From Otis tarda (taxonomy: Eukaryota > Chordata > Aves > Otidiformes > Otididae), in NCBI GenBank assembly GCA_026413225.1, contig CM048591.1, forward strand, positions 71,450,052 through 71,514,051: DNA of 64,000 nucleotides, written 5' to 3'. The stretch's first letter is position 1, and each line of letters starts with the position of its first letter. A program made the translations under genes and the position numbers. Below are positions 21,311 through 35,372 of this stretch, one piece after another. Below the pieces are notes generated by a model. It did no database searches. It was not told the DNA's origin and saw nothing but the letters and a program-made list of their open reading frames with translations.

Positions 21311-24300
21311 TTAGAAGGTGATGTGGTCTAGAGCAAATAAGGAATATTGTGTGAGAAAAAAAATCTCTGAAAATGAAATTTTCTAATTGAAGAACTCTTA
21401 AATGTTTAGAAAATGGATAGCTTTACAAAGTAATTCCCAAGTCCCACCTTCTAGCTAAGATCTTTTGTTTTAAAATTTTAAAAAGTAGTTTAAAGAAGGA
21501 GTACAGTCTGTGGTTTAGTTCTTGGCCGTCTTCCCATCATGCTGTTTCTTCGCATGCTAGTAGCCCCTGGGTCAGTAGGTGGGCAGGTAGATAAGCAAGC
21601 ACTCAGGCACACAAATGTAAAATGAAACAGAGAAGATTACAGGGATATGCATTGAGAACTCTCTGGGCTTATTAGAGTACCTTGTTACTGCTTCTTCCTA
21701 AACAACCAGTCTGTCACAGTGTACTGCATTGTTGAAATATTAGACTTTAAGAATGCACCAAAAGAAAGCTGGTTGTTTGGATCACCTTAGAGAAGATACT
21801 AACAAAGATGCAACCTTTCCTGGAGAAAGCTTGAGTAGACAGTAGTTTGCCTATAGCTGTGCGGTGTGCCTCTCTTGTTTTGGCTCACTGCTTTTCAATT
21901 TTTTAAATGCAATTAGAAATATTTTGGAACAGAAATTTTCTTTGAATAATCATTCTTTGCTCTGCTGTCCGATTCTGAGCATTGGTTTTTTTGTTTTTTT
22001 TTTTTGGTTTTTTTTTTTTTTAAATGTACTTAGTCTTATGATTAATCTAATCTTCCAGTGTTTCTGAATGATCCAATTCACTGTTGAGAATAAAGGGCCT
22101 GTTTTGTTTAAATTTTTGGGGCACTTGTGCTTAAAATTTAGTCAGTCAGCGGCACAGCAACATAATGAAATGGAAACATTAGGTTTAAAATAAACAGACA
22201 CATTACTAAAACTGCTTTCTAGTGGTATTACAGTTATCATGAGTAAGCTCTACTGTAATGTACTTCAGCATAGCTGAATGAAAGTAGAATCCTTCACACA
22301 TTAGAAGTCTTCCTTGCATTTTTGCATTTTCCTTATTGATTGTAGTCTCTACAGGCTAGATTATAGTTGAGCTCATTTAAAATGGTGGTTATTATTTTAT
22401 AGTGTGCAAACATGTATAGATGTCTGAAATCCTCTTTTTTTAAAGAAACTGAACATATAGTGTTACATTACAAAACCACAAATTCGTACTCCTACACATG
22501 TAAAAAATAATTTGCATTAAACTCAAATATTTGAAAATATATTTAAAAAGGATGCTCTTCTGTGCGGACTGAGATTATATTGTGCTCCTGTAGAACACCA
22601 AGGTTTCCAATAAAAGAAAAATACCCCCTCCATATATATGTATTTTTTTTTTTTTCATCTGGGGAAACATCTTTCATATGTTACTGTTGACAAGTTGATG
22701 AAAATACATTATTAGATCCTTGTTTTATGAAATGAAAAAAAAAAGAGTTTGTTTATTTTTGACTGCTGTAAACTGTAAAGAAATTGTTTGATACCCATGT
22801 TCTGCTAACTGGTATGCTAGGTGTTTTATGGCCATTTTTCTGTTTAAATGCATGACCAGTAAAAATGCTATCAAAAGAAAAATCAACAAACGAGAAGGTA
22901 CACAACAGTCCTGCTTGAATTGCTAATACCAATTTATAGCAAATTCTTCAGGTTCGGCAATTTTTACTCGAAAAGCCTTGAAAATTACAATTGTTACTGT
23001 CACTTGCATTATAATCTGGTGGAAGAATTTACCTATCTGTGCTGATATATAGTATGGGAAAAAAAAGGATCTTAGACTGACAAAACTTGTAAGTACATTA
23101 TTAGTTAATTTTAACTTTATTTATTTTCTTTTCCGTCATTAAATCAGCATATTAATCTAATGAGGAACTGTTGAACAGTAATACCTGCAATAAAAAAAAT
23201 TACTGCATGTTTGTCACTGGGTAACTTTATATTTTTTGTTTATTTTCATTGGACTCTTGAAGGGCCATCTTACTCGATAGGCACCATTTTTAGTTTTTGA
23301 TGACAGTCATGAAGTGGTGCTGGAGTGCAGAGAAGGAACCATTTGCTTGTGAATCATCTAGTGAGGCAAAAAACTGGAGGAGGAAATACGTGTGCTTTGA
23401 CTCCGATCACCCTCTGCTAAAATATCTTTTTATTCCATTCTTAAAGATAAAATTTGCCCTCATGACATTTTGCTTGATGGTGGATGCTGGGTAGTGGCAG
23501 TGATATTCGCATTATGTGAGTTGTTTATCAGTAGTAGTTGAGCACTGCGGCCTTTGTTTAGGGGGTAGCAATGATACACTACCATTTTGTTTTTGTGGAC
23601 TTCAAAGTAGTATTTTTCATATTACAGCTCAGAAGAAATTGCTTCTCTCAACAGACAGTCAGATCACATTATCTTATCGTACACAGAATTACTAAGAAAT
23701 ACATATTAATTTTTATTATAATAATAGTGTGTAGGACTTTTTATTTTAACTTTTACCTTACACTTGTTTTAATTTTGTAAATAAATTTGAGTGTCTTATC
23801 TCAGTCTGTACCTTTGAAAATGGAGCTGAATACATTCTATATCTTTTCATCAAAACTGAACAAAAAAGCCCCCAAATCTCTCAATGTCTAATATTTTGTT
23901 GTTTTGGCAGTGCTGTGTAAATACAAGTTTTTTTTTTTGTGAGGAGACAGAAAGACAGCGTTAGGTAAGGACTGCTAGCAGTTTTAATAATGTTGAGTCC
24001 CCTGGAATTGTTAAAAGTTGTTGCAAAGATATTTGCTAATTAATATTGTTAACAAGCAGGATAACTAGCTGCATTGGGTTGTTTTTTTTGTTGTTGTTGT
24101 TGTTTTTGTTTGTGGGTTTTGTTTTTTTTTTGCTTTAGTTGATGCCTACTCAAATTTAAAAAAAATAGTTACGTATTCATACAGGCAGGGTGTTTGGTGA
24201 GCAGAAGTTAACAAAGCAGGAGCTATCAATCCTTCTCTCTTTCCTATTGTTTCCAGAAAAGAAGGAAATAAAGAGAGACTCTGGAATTTGAAAGTATTGA

Positions 24301-25329
24301 CCTTCTGACATGCACACACAGCATGGTCATTGCACTGGCGCATAAAGTGCCTTAAGCACCATAATGGTAAACTGCATTTTTGAAGTTACTGATATGAAAG
24401 CCAGCTGGATGGGGGATGGAGGGCCAACATTGATTCTGCAGCTATTTGCAAGTTACCACTTTAGAGCCAGACAGCTTCACTTTTATATTCCCAAACTTAC
24501 CCCTTAGGAATAATGTTGCTTTGTTCAGCTTAGCCAGGGATTTGTGACTGCTACATAGACTTAGAACCGTTTGGTCCAGAATTGTGTGGTCATTCTTCAT
24601 AGAGATCTGCTTCACAGAGTAATTTCATTCATCTGGTGGTGGGGGAGGGATGAGAAACAGTGAAGGGACATTCAGATATAGCATTCTTCAAGGAAAATGT
24701 GCATCCACATTAGCTAGTTACTTTTTTAAAGCTTTTTAAAGATAAGGCAGAGATTTGGATCAAGTAGTTAAAAGCCAATTCAGACCCGTGTCTTCAGATT
24801 AAGTGTGATCTCCTGGATAGGCTCTCCATGTTCAGTGTGGAAAAGACCTCCTATTTTATGTACTGCAACAGCTTCCCTCCCACCCCTCTAAAAAAAAAAA
24901 TTGTTTACTGTTATTGCTCCAATACACTTATACATCTTTTTGCAGTTCTCGCGGGGCTTAGTTTATTAAAAATTAGTGATCCATCACTAAGCGGGGTACA
25001 GTACAAATACTGGTGCTCCCAAAAGGGAGTTTTCTGTGCCAAACCAGAAGAAATAATAGGGATACAAAAGCTGCCAAAAAGCGTGTCTCCCAATTGCTAA
25101 TTAATCAGGCGAAAAAGCACCTCAGCAACTACAGTTGAATGTGGGACAGTTTATTGTAAATATGTATGTAAGAGGGCATAGTATCTTTTTGTTTGTAGCT
25201 ATGTATAATTAAAAAAAAACCCTCAACTATGTGCTAGAGCTGGTGGGGATTTCTTTTACGTTGATCGTATTGTCAGTGGATAGACCTCTTTCAGACAACC
25301 TCATGCTACTTTTGTACAAAAGAAATTAC

Positions 25330-25650
25330 CATTTTGTCGATTTATTTTTTCTGTCTGTTTTTAAGGTGGTGGTCTATAATAACAATATCTATGGACAATA
25401 AACAAAGCTTTAGAAAAGATAATTTAAGAAACTCATTATCTTCAGTAATCTGGGTTACAAGGTATGGGAGAAAAAGAACCATTGCTGTGAATATTTGGTA
25501 TCCAAAGCTGCCAATCACTTTTGGCACAGCTCCCATCGTGGTCGCTGTGCCCATAATTAAATGCCTGTCATTAGTGTATTTTTCCATAACATTTACAATG
25601 GAAAAGGCAAGGGGTCCTTGCAGAGCTATGGCTGTCAGGGGAACAATAAA
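25330..25650. promoter_or_regulatory. Candidate conserved regulatory element in intron 1
   Basis: Repeat-free stretch of balanced composition. It is unusually dense in SOX-like cores (ACAAT, ATTGT and CATTGT) and homeodomain cores (TAATTA near 25654 and CATAATTAA near 25552). It also contains an inverted repeat, GGCACAGC at 25523-25530 and GCTGTGCC at 25544-25551. This is the texture of vertebrate conserved non-coding elements, but without a second species the call is a guess. Confidence 0.25.
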
Positions 25651-28600
25651 AACTAATTACACACTCTGCTGTCACCATTGTCAGCTCTGCTTTTTGGGGG
25701 AAAGAACATGGAAAGTGTGTGCCTAATAATTAGATATATAAAATTATATATATACAATACCCAATTGGGGAAACTCAGTCATAGTGAAGTGACATTTACT
25801 TGGAAGTTTATTATTCCTGCATTCAGAAGATCTTAATTCTAGGGTTGTATTTTTCCCTTCACTTAAATCTAAGTTGCATACACTTTTCCCTTTGCATTTC
25901 AGTCACTTTTGCCTTTCTGTCTTGCACACTTTGTGGTGAACTGAGCTTTCCAGTGAAATTACTGGGATCAAAGCCGGTATTTGCCTGCATTTATTAAGTG
26001 GGTGCAAATCATCTTATCTTTTGTATGCGTTTGCTTGTGTCCTGCATAGTAAACTGGATTTTTAAAAAAGCTGAATGAAAGCAGCTAGTTTGCATGTTCA
26101 CCTTTTTTTTTTTTTTTTTTCTGTTTTCAGCCCGTGGTGAGCAGATCATCTTCAGCAAAATTAGGTTAGGATTTTGGAGTACTGCAGTAGTGGCTTTGCT
26201 GAGAGGTGTGCTAGTTCTATTTATCAACGCACAAATATTTCCAAATGCAAGCATAAGTGCATAATTGCAGAGCGAATTATCTTGAATTCTGTCCTTAAAG
26301 ACATTGAAAGAGTGAAGTTGTGGCTTCACACTAATATTTACTAATTTTTTTTTTTTGTAGCCCCTAAAATGGGTCACTTATTTAAGCAGGTTTTAGCTCA
26401 CTGATTTGAAGAAGAGTAGATCCTCGGAACTAGAATTCTGGATAGATATATTTAGGTACTTGGAGTTGCAGACAGGAGTCATGTGGGATTTTTGAGACTG
26501 CTTAGTGCCTAACTGTCTTGTAGATTTGATTTCTGCTTTTTTACACCCTCAGGTGCTTAAATACCTTTCAAAAAATGGTCCCTAAAGCTGATTAAAGAAA
26601 GTAGTTTAAGTAAGTATCCTAATGTTCAAGAGTTGCGGAAGTCAGTAGGAGCTGATGGGTACTAACAAGGAACGGAAGTCCATCTATTTATTTGAACTGT
26701 ATGCCTTGATAGATACTACAGGATCTAATGTTGGTGTTTTTTTCTTAATACACCATCTTTTAATGCTTTTTTATTTTATTATTTTGAGCAATGTTTAGAT
26801 CCAGCTCTATTGAAGTAAAAAGATTCTCCCACTGCTGCAGATGGGAGTTGATTTAGGTCCATTATTGGTGACTTTATGGTGTAGTTCATGAATAAGAGTT
26901 TCAGTAGTTGGGCTTGTCCATTTTTGTAAGGCCACTCAATGTACATGAATCAAATCTTGTGTGAGGGCACAGCAGCATGGGGCTATATATCCCTGTGGGT
27001 ATTTGTCTGATTGGGTCCAAATAAGTTCTAGACTGAGATTTTTTTTTTAAAAAGTTTTTTGCGACCTTCACCTTTCGGGGAGTTGAAGAGGGTAAGAGTG
27101 AACCTGGTAGAAGGAGTAGTTGTTTTGCTGTCAGCAGTTTCAGAAGTGAGAACTGGCTTACCGTACGTGATTAGCAGATAGGCATTAATGAAACTCTGAG
27201 GTGCTGGATGTCTTATACAGTGGAGAACAATTTGGTATGTGCCAAAAAAAAAAAATCATTAATTTAAGAGCATGAAGGTAAAATTAATCAGATATAGTAG
27301 AACACCATTGGGATACAAGTTACGTATTTTCTAAAGCACTATATGCAATATACTGCTCTCTTCTAGATAAGAGATTCCATAGAGACCAGATGAATCTTGT
27401 GAATGCTCAAACAGGGTAGAATTGTTTCCTCACTGAAATAATTAAAACACTGTATTCAGGAAAGAAGTCTCTGTTTTCTAGAAAAGACAACAATATCCTT
27501 CTACAAAACAGAAGTCCCTATTTTGCTGGAGAATGCTACCTCTCCTTGAAAATGTTAACTCTTTGATATATATACCATGTGATTTATTACCTGCTTACCA
27601 AAATGGTGAGCAGCGATTCACATGTCACTGTATTTTGAGGCTGCTGGGAGAATGAGAAAGCAATTTTTCTCAAAGCAATTTCGTTAAATGGAATATCAAC
27701 TATTAAATTCTTTTTGATTTCCAGTGGACTTGCTGATGTTTAGTGGCTGTGAGATACAACATAATGAGAGGAAGACACATCTTTCAGGAAATGTGGCACA
27801 TGTTTCATTTGAGAAGACAGGTGTTGATGAAATCAACCTCTTTTTCTTAACATTAAGTCTCACAAAAAATCAAGTTCTAATTCTTAAACTGTATCCATCG
27901 TGCATACATTTGAAACTCGATCATGTTTTCTAGTCTCTGTGTTGGTAGATCCAGTTGTAAGACATTGTACCCACCTTAATGTTACTTGAATTCGTATTTG
28001 TAGTGAGTTACCTGCAACGTTCCCAGAAATCTTTGAAATTTTCTGTGAAGTTGATTTTTAAAATATATTTCAAAAATGCCCTGTGAATGTTTAATAGCTT
28101 TTTATATTGAGTTCACAAATACTGTATAGGAATGCATACACAATTTTATTGAAGAACTTATGTCTTAAACAGTCCTCAGACAAACTACATTTACAAAAAT
28201 ACTAGGAACACTTCCAGTTCCAGGAACAAACAGTCCATTAATGCATGGTACAAAAGTTGTATTGTAGATAGGAACTTCACTAGCAGAAGTTCCATACACT
28301 TGTTGAGGGTTTTGAGAGTCTAAAGAGATTCTTCATTAAAATAAAAACAAAATAAAAAGAGTGTTGTTATTTGCAGTATCTTTAATCAAGGTGATATGAA
28401 ATTTCTCATTAGGGTTAAGATTCACATTATCATAACAAGTGACAGCGTGGGTGAAGAACGAAAATTAATTAGAGAGGTAGATCATACTTGTTTCTCATTA
28501 TTTCATGGCTATTCGCTGCATTCACATTCCAACCAGACCCTTTCTCTGTATCACAATTATATAAAACTTATTTGCTAAGAACACTTTATGAAGAGATTCT

Positions 28601-31600
28601 CCATATTCAGTGTTTCCAGTCCAAAGCATGATAGTTAGCTTTTAAAAAAAAAAAAAATTAGAAAAAGTTTTTTTAGTGATTTACAGCATCACTTTAATAT
28701 TACTTTTTCAGAACCTGTCTCTGGCTGAAACACATTTTATAGCTTACTGTAAAAAGAAATCTCCGTTTTCCATTTTTCATACTAGCTGTCTTGATTTAGT
28801 GCTGATATAATGGCCTTCAGAACAAAGCATTTGGAAGAGTTTCATAAGCACTTTATTTTAGGTGTAGGGTTTGAAGCTAATATATTATTACTGATGAAAG
28901 CAATTTTGCCTTTGTAATGTCTGTGAGTAAATCAGACCGTTGCAATGCCCAATTAGGATTTCTGTACTGTTTTTTTTCTTATGTACGACAGAGGAATGAT
29001 TGCATCTTCTTTGTGTTTATGTGGTTCTTTCCGTCATAAAACCAGTACAGTGGATGCCTACAAGACTTGATTTTTAGATTAGAATTAGTATCAGGTAGGT
29101 TTAACCTAATCTTCTGGAATTATCTGTTATCTTTCATATTCAGCCCTACGCTTAGGACAGAATGTCCTCTGCTTTCCACACGGTAATGAGAATGTCAGAG
29201 ACAAAGCAAGTCTTGATAGTGTCTTAGGCTAAAAAGTATGGTGATGTACACGGGTGAAAAAGTTCTGTGGTTTTCAGTTAAATGTGCTAGACATTAGTAT
29301 TGTTACCTGTGGTTCCTGTTAGGGATAGTATTCGTAATGGTTTTGGTCTGAGAAACATTCCTACCTTTGAGAAAGAAAAGAAATAATTATTTTTTTAAAG
29401 ATAAATTTCACAGGTTTTAGAGAGAACCTTTCCTGCACTCTCTACTTATTGTGGTTCACATCACTGCAGTGATATTCTTATTTAAGTAATACATCAGAAG
29501 CAAGAATATTGTGTACACAAATATGGCTTGTCAGTTGAGAAATTATCTGAGTAATACAGAATATTCTAATTTATGATAATACCAGATTACTAATTACCTT
29601 TTTCTGTAGTATTCCATAAGTGATTTGGAACAGACTGTAAGTAGTATTCTGCAATATTTATCTAACAAACAGAGGGTAAAAGAAAGAGTATGTTAACATA
29701 ATCTGACCAGATGCTGTGCTATGTTTGCATGAAATTCCCATTGAGTTTACTGAATCATTGGGGATGTTATTTATTTTTTAAGTTGCAGTAATAGAAGAGA
29801 AATGAAGTAAGTATCAACTGTTCAGTCAACAGTACTTCACTGTGCCTAGTTCTCTTTTATTACCCTCCGAATTTCGAAAACATTATTAGTACTGCTAAGC
29901 TATTTTAAAACATAGAACATGATTAAATCTCTCTATTACCCTGTGTTTTCATTTACCACTTCTGCAACGCCTGTTTTACTTTTTATTTCAGTTGGTGTTC
30001 ACTGAATGTTTTTTCCTCTTCAGAACTTTGTTTCCATCTTAGCTACTGTTTTCGGCATGGTTACGTACTTATTTTGTATACATTAAAGCATATTTATCCA
30101 TATTTGGATTCAAATTCTCACCCTGCATAGGGGGTTAGGAGAAGGTAAAGATAGGTAAGACAGGTTTGTTACAAACTGATTTTGGTATAAAGGAGCCTGT
30201 ACTTATTTCCTTTGGACTCATAACTTTATTCTTCTAAACTCTGTTTTGGAAACAAGCATTTGTCAGTTGCTCTGGAGTCTTACCTGTGTTGCAGATGTGT
30301 TTGTGTCTGTCTTTAATTGTAGTGGTTCTTTCTACCTATCTTTTGATGCTTATAAGATTTCCTGAATTCCCTTAAAGTGAGAGGAGTGGAATGGAAAGCA
30401 GTTGAGAATCCCATCTGACGTTATGAAATTTTAGAAATCAAATGCCATGACAGTAATGCAACTTTCTCAAATAAAGCAACTGAAACAATCAAAACTCCAT
30501 GCATCTGAAAATTGAACATGCGAGGTGGAAAGATGCATCTGTTCTGCTGTTGCATGCCCTTTAACCTCAGGGCTGGCTTAAAAGGTGTTTTTCACAAGAT
30601 CCTGACACATCTGAAGCTAAAGCTGTATTTTTTTCCTGTTTTAACAGTGGCTTGTCAGACTCTTTGACTCAAAACTTTCAGTGGAATCTAACATGAGAAA
30701 GCATGTTCAGACAGGACTCCAACCACTCTAAACAAAAAAATCATATAGCTGCCTTTCAGTTTGAACAGGTAAATGATGATTGTCAATCGAGTTGTACTTC
30801 ACTGTCAGAAACATGGTTTTGGGAGGTTTTTTTTTACGATGTGAATGATTATGGAGAGTAAGGGAAGAAGCTGAAGAAGGGAGGGAGATCATTCAAATGA
30901 TAACCTCAGTTTTCCACCAGGACTCTTTTGGTTTTGCTGCAATTCTGCAAGCTGCTCGAAGTACATGAATATCTCTACAGAAGCATGATTGCAATGAAAA
31001 AAAGAAAAAAGAATCCTGAGATTTAACTTTGAAAATTTTTTATTTAAAAACTTTTAATTGTAATTCCATTACGTGAGAAGTCATCCTTTTTTTAGGGGCA
31101 AGTAATTACATCTTGCATATGACTTAGGTCCTTAACGTGAAAAATATAAATTCTTAACTGTTTTTGTATCTTTATTCGCTCAATAAACTTAAAGTGTGGG
31201 TTTTTATTTATGTTTTTTAAACATCAGAAGGTGATATTTGTGCAAAAAGGTGCATTGCTATAATGTATGCTCATGCTATAATCTGTGGTCATGCTGTGAC
31301 CTAGATGTTGCAAACAGAATGAGAGCTTTAGATAGTTGATGAGGTGAGTTTCTTTGCATATGTTGTTTGCTTGGGTCACTTTAAATGGATTTGTATATAG
31401 TAGCTGTCTGATGTGTGATTTTCAAACTTTGCTAATCAGCTTTAGGGGAAAAAATACTTTCCTAATCATAAGTGGCTGATTAGTCTTCAAACACAAGTTG
31501 TGGTATTGTTCAGTGTCCTCTATAGATTTCCTGTCTCTCTTTCCTTTTCCTTTTTTTCTTTTTGTTCAGTGACCATGAGTGTTTCCAAGAAAAAGTATTT

Positions 31601-33960
31601 TTGTTTGGAATCTGTTTACTCTCTTATTTTTACCGTGTTAGAATAAAATTGGGTAAGGTCTCGAGGTTCCCAACTAGTGCATTCTGCTTGGAAGGAGCCA
31701 TGAAACAGTGGCTTCAAGCTGCAGTAAATATTGACTGGGTCTCTGAGCTGAGCCTTGCTCAAAGACCGCTCTGAAGACTTGAAAGGCTCCTATTGTTTCT
31801 TCTAAGTCAGCACTCCATAGCCAAGGCTAAAGTATGCATGTGTTAGGAGAAGAAGAAAGGCAGTTGGGGAAATTAAAATAGTGAACACAGCTGAAGGCGT
31901 AACTGCTCAGTGCAGAGGAAAGGGAAGCCTCCGACAAAAAAGGGGCAAGGACTTGCTGCGGGTCCTTGCATAAAGGTTTGCAGAAGTGGAGTGTCCAACA
32001 CCATCCCCCCTCTTTCTGTGTGAGGTGCTAGATGAATGTAGCCTTAGCATCATTTAGGTAGGATGTGGAGAAGGGGTACCAACTTTTTCTTTCAGGGGAT
32101 GATTCCTGACAAAGATTCTGCAATCCTTTATGAACAGCTAGGCAATGAAATTGGATTCTTGGGCAACTCTTTCTCCCTCACTGTTTGAGGCTCTAGTCAG
32201 AGCAGGGTTGGATGAAATATTCTAGAGAGTTTAACCACTGCTGTTTTGTTCCTTTTAGCTGTTGTCTTGGCTGTGCAGAAGGAAGGCAAGATGCAGAGGA
32301 TGTAGTTTAATTGGGCCACTACTTTTTATTAATTCATTTGGGAACAGTTTGGCAATAAAACACAGACTGCAGATTGTTGTGCTTTCATTGGCCAGTCCAT
32401 CCTCGTTGGAGAACCCTCTGCCAGCCAGTGCTGGGCAGGTGATGGACCTCTGCTCTAAGGCAGGATGGGGAGCTGTCTCATCTGTTTGTACCCTCCTGTC
32501 CCCTTTCTGTTTTCTTTAGAAGTGTTTTTTCCTAAGTTCCTTTCAAATTCTTGTTTGCCAGGATATTTCACCTCTTTATAGGATGAATACTTGTGTTGAC
32601 TGGGTGGGTAATACAGCCTGCTACATTATATTCACCTGAGCCAAATCTGTGTGCATATAGATCCCTGACTTGCCGTGATGAAAGTGAAATTCATCTCACC
32701 AGGCTTCCTAGCTCACTCCCTCCCTTCCCACCCAAGAAAAGCCTTCAAAGAAAAATATAATTAGCATTGTACCTGCTGCTAGTCTTAAAAAAAAAAAAAA
32801 ACAACCTTTCCTGCTGATTCATTTTTGCTTCTAGATAGGTGCTTTGTGAATGTGATGAAAGAGATGTGTCTCACACATTTCACAATGGTCAGCTGTCCTC
32901 ATCCCTTTCTATTTTGTCTCACTTACGTTCTCCGTTCCCTCCTGTCCTTCAATCTAGATGATGTAAGGAAACTTCAAAGGGCCCATGACCTCCTTTTCTT
33001 CCTACTCACAAGACAAAGCCTTGCCCTCTGCGTTTAAGATTACAGAAATGACAGTGTATCTATCTCATTATTGTAAAGCATAGTGGGATATTTTGAATAT
33101 GAAAGGAGCTGTATAAAAGCAAATTCTGTTTACTCTTCTCAGATGGGAATAGGATTGTCTTGTTACTGCACTGGTCCTTTATCTAGGAAGGAGAAGTGCT
33201 TGACATCGCGCTAATAACGAGTTTCCAGTGTGCTTTGTGCGCACCCTCTAGCAGCATGATAGCAGGAAGAAACCCAGTCTTCAAGGATGAGGTAGGAGAA
33301 GTTGAAACAAGGATGGGAATTACGTGAAATATGAATATACTATTGATAAGAAACTTCAAGTACAGAGCCTTAAAGTTTTTCAAGCTTTTAGAGAGCAGTA
33401 CTATTTCAAAGCCAGAAAAAATGACGCCTGATAAGTAGGTAATGCATTATTATAAATTGCTGTGGAGCAATGTGATTGAATTTTAGTTAACCAGGTTTTT
33501 CATTTCGCTGGAGATCAGTTGATTTCGTGTGTAGAATTCTTAAGAATATAAAATCTGTAAGGTTGAAGTAGATTCCCCCTCTGCCTGCAAACATTGTTTT
33601 CTTTTTTTTTTCCCTCTAATGAGAATACTCTATGTAAGTATTGTATGCTGATCACTAGATCCTGTTCAAGTTCCTTTATCTGTTCTGAGGACAGAAATGC
33701 ATAGTTGAGGCATTTGTAGTTGTGATACAGAAGAAGGTGGTTTATAAGTTTTTTTTCTACAGAGAATCTGTTTTCCTTTGAAGTAGTAGTTTAAACACAT
33801 AACAGATTTACATCTTATTAGTTTTAACCATTACTTATGTTTTCTTCTGTCTTGGAGTTCAAACCAACAGCTGGAAAATATATTTTATTGCAATCACTGC
33901 ATCACAAACACCAACTTGAAAAAGTTAAACATCATTAGAAAGAATTTTTGTGTGTGCCTT
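25650..33960. other. Intron block: AT-rich, one old repeat fragment
   Basis: Contains a T-run at about 26103-26121, A-runs near 27245 and 28646, an ancient repeat fragment near 26.8 kb and otherwise unremarkable AT-rich sequence. The patch at 31.8-32.5 kb is somewhat richer in GC, but nothing in it resembles a known gene or repeat. Confidence 0.55.
26790..26875. repeat. Ancient dispersed repeat, copy 3
   Basis: TTAGATCCAGCTCTATTGAA followed by AGATTCTCCCACTGC and GGGAGTTGATTTAGGTCC fits the 'GATCC...ATTGAAGTCAATGG...GGGAGTT...AGGCCC' pattern common in reptile and bird DNA. It is the same family as the fragments at 2.2 and 3.6 kb, more diverged at the AAGTCA core. Confidence 0.4.
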
Positions 33961-33964
33961 GAAT

Positions 33965-34165
33965 GCAAAACGGCTTTCAATAAAGCCAGTATAAGGAAAC
34001 AAGTAACCAGCCACTTGTCTAGGCTAGTTTTCTTTTCTGTTCTTTTTTAATATCTTTCTTATTTGTGTGTCTGCCTCTCTTCCGCCTTACTCAGCTAACA
34101 CAACAATTTTAATATTATGATTGATATTTTACAGACAGGAGAATTAAGAGTTACTGCTTCTGCAA
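33965..34165. repeat. Diverged repeat pair, copy A (possibly MIR-like)
   Basis: ATTTGTGTGTCTGCCTCTCT, then TAACACAACAATTTTAATAT, then GATATTTTACAGACAGGAGA: the same blocks in the same order and spacing occur at 35.94-36.11 kb. The 'ATTTTACAGA' and 'AACACAACA' pieces also resemble the antisense amniote MIR-like SINE. The pair is therefore either two SINE copies or an old local duplication. Confidence 0.35.
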
Positions 34166-34473
34166 CAATTGGAACATTTATCTGTTACACGAGCCATAAG
34201 ATTTTTATTTTAACCTTAAAGCATGTATATACAAGATATAATGCCTGCATTTTGGAAGGGTTTATTGTTTAGACTGGAAAACAACATATTGATGTACAAA
34301 TTATCCCTCTTCTACTTTTAAAATTTAGTGTAGAGTTGTTTTTTGTACTTGCCAAGTCAACTGTTCTAAATGACACTCATTTGTGAATTGACTGGCCTTT
34401 ATTAAAAAAAAAAAAGGTCAGTCAAAGTTTTAATGTATTTATGTGCTCTTTTTCTTCAGTTTCATGCTGAACA

Positions 34474-34489
34474 CCCCCCCCCCCCCCCC
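34474..34489. repeat. C16 homopolymer
   Basis: Sixteen consecutive C on the plus strand, which is rare in an AT-rich intron. The minus strand is G16, a potential quadruplex. The length may also be an assembly or sequencing uncertainty. Confidence 0.92.
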
Positions 34490-35352
34490 AAATTTTAGCT
34501 GATATTTAAACTGTAACCTTGAGTTTTCTAGGAAGTTTATAAGTCTTGGTAAAAATATGGTTTTACTTTTTTGTTTGTTTCTGTAATGCTACATTTGCCT
34601 GACAGCTCCATAATGCAGCTTTATTTTGTATGCTAACATTCTAACGAGCTGATTTCCCATTTTAGCAGAAGCCAGTTTGAAAAACAGGTAGTTGTTGGTC
34701 CTTACCATTGTGCACTTCGTTGCATCTGTTTTCTTTTTTGATTCTTTTATTCAGTAAACATTTATCCAAATTTCAAATGAGTACCACAGTTGTACCATAC
34801 TAATGCAAAATACTCTCGTCCACATGCAGTAAGGCCCACTGTTTCTCACAGAATTTCTACATTTATCTTTCATGGTTCATAATAAGAAAATTTTATGATG
34901 GACAAATAGTATCACAAAATTGAATGAGCTTATTCCAATATTCTTATTTTATTTTTAAAAATCTCATTCTGCCAGTGTTTTCTTACAAGAACTTAGAGAA
35001 TTAAAATGTTGTAAGGACTGGGAGGAGTTTTAATTTCTCCAACACTCTTCTCAAGACGAGTGTTTTATTTTACAGTAGGAGTCTGCAAAGAACAAAACAA
35101 AATCGTACAAAGACCTGTTAGGCGTATCTCCATGAAGACTGAAGCAATGGATGCTGGGGCAGGTGGCAAAGGGAGTTACGCTGCCTGGTTCAGTGCTGAT
35201 CATTTACATCTTTCACATTGAAAAAGACCTGCTTGAGAACAAAGGGAAGAAAACCTCTTGTCGTCTGTGCAGGTACTGATTTTCAGTTCAGCCTCACTGT
35301 AATCAGTTTCCTGGTTTGATTGGTACATCCTGTTTCCTATGGCAGTGTGGCC

Positions 35353-35372
35353 TTTCAATTAATTAATTGAAA
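35353..35372. repeat. Perfect 20-bp AT palindrome
   Basis: TTTCAATTAATTAATTGAAA is its own reverse complement and holds overlapping TAATTA homeodomain cores. It is followed by a less AT-rich stretch up to about 35440. Confidence 0.9.

Larger units (their letters stand above)
16850..25250. other. Intron block: AT-rich, simple repeats only
   Basis: Composition falls back to AT-rich after the CpG island. I see a (GTTT)n plus T20 tract at 16984-17024, T/G-rich patches at 20400-20433, 21986-22021 and 24078-24135, a TATG-rich microsatellite at 21200-21310 and a 20-bp palindrome at 19676-19695. No gene, RNA or recognisable transposon was found in this block. Confidence 0.6.
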
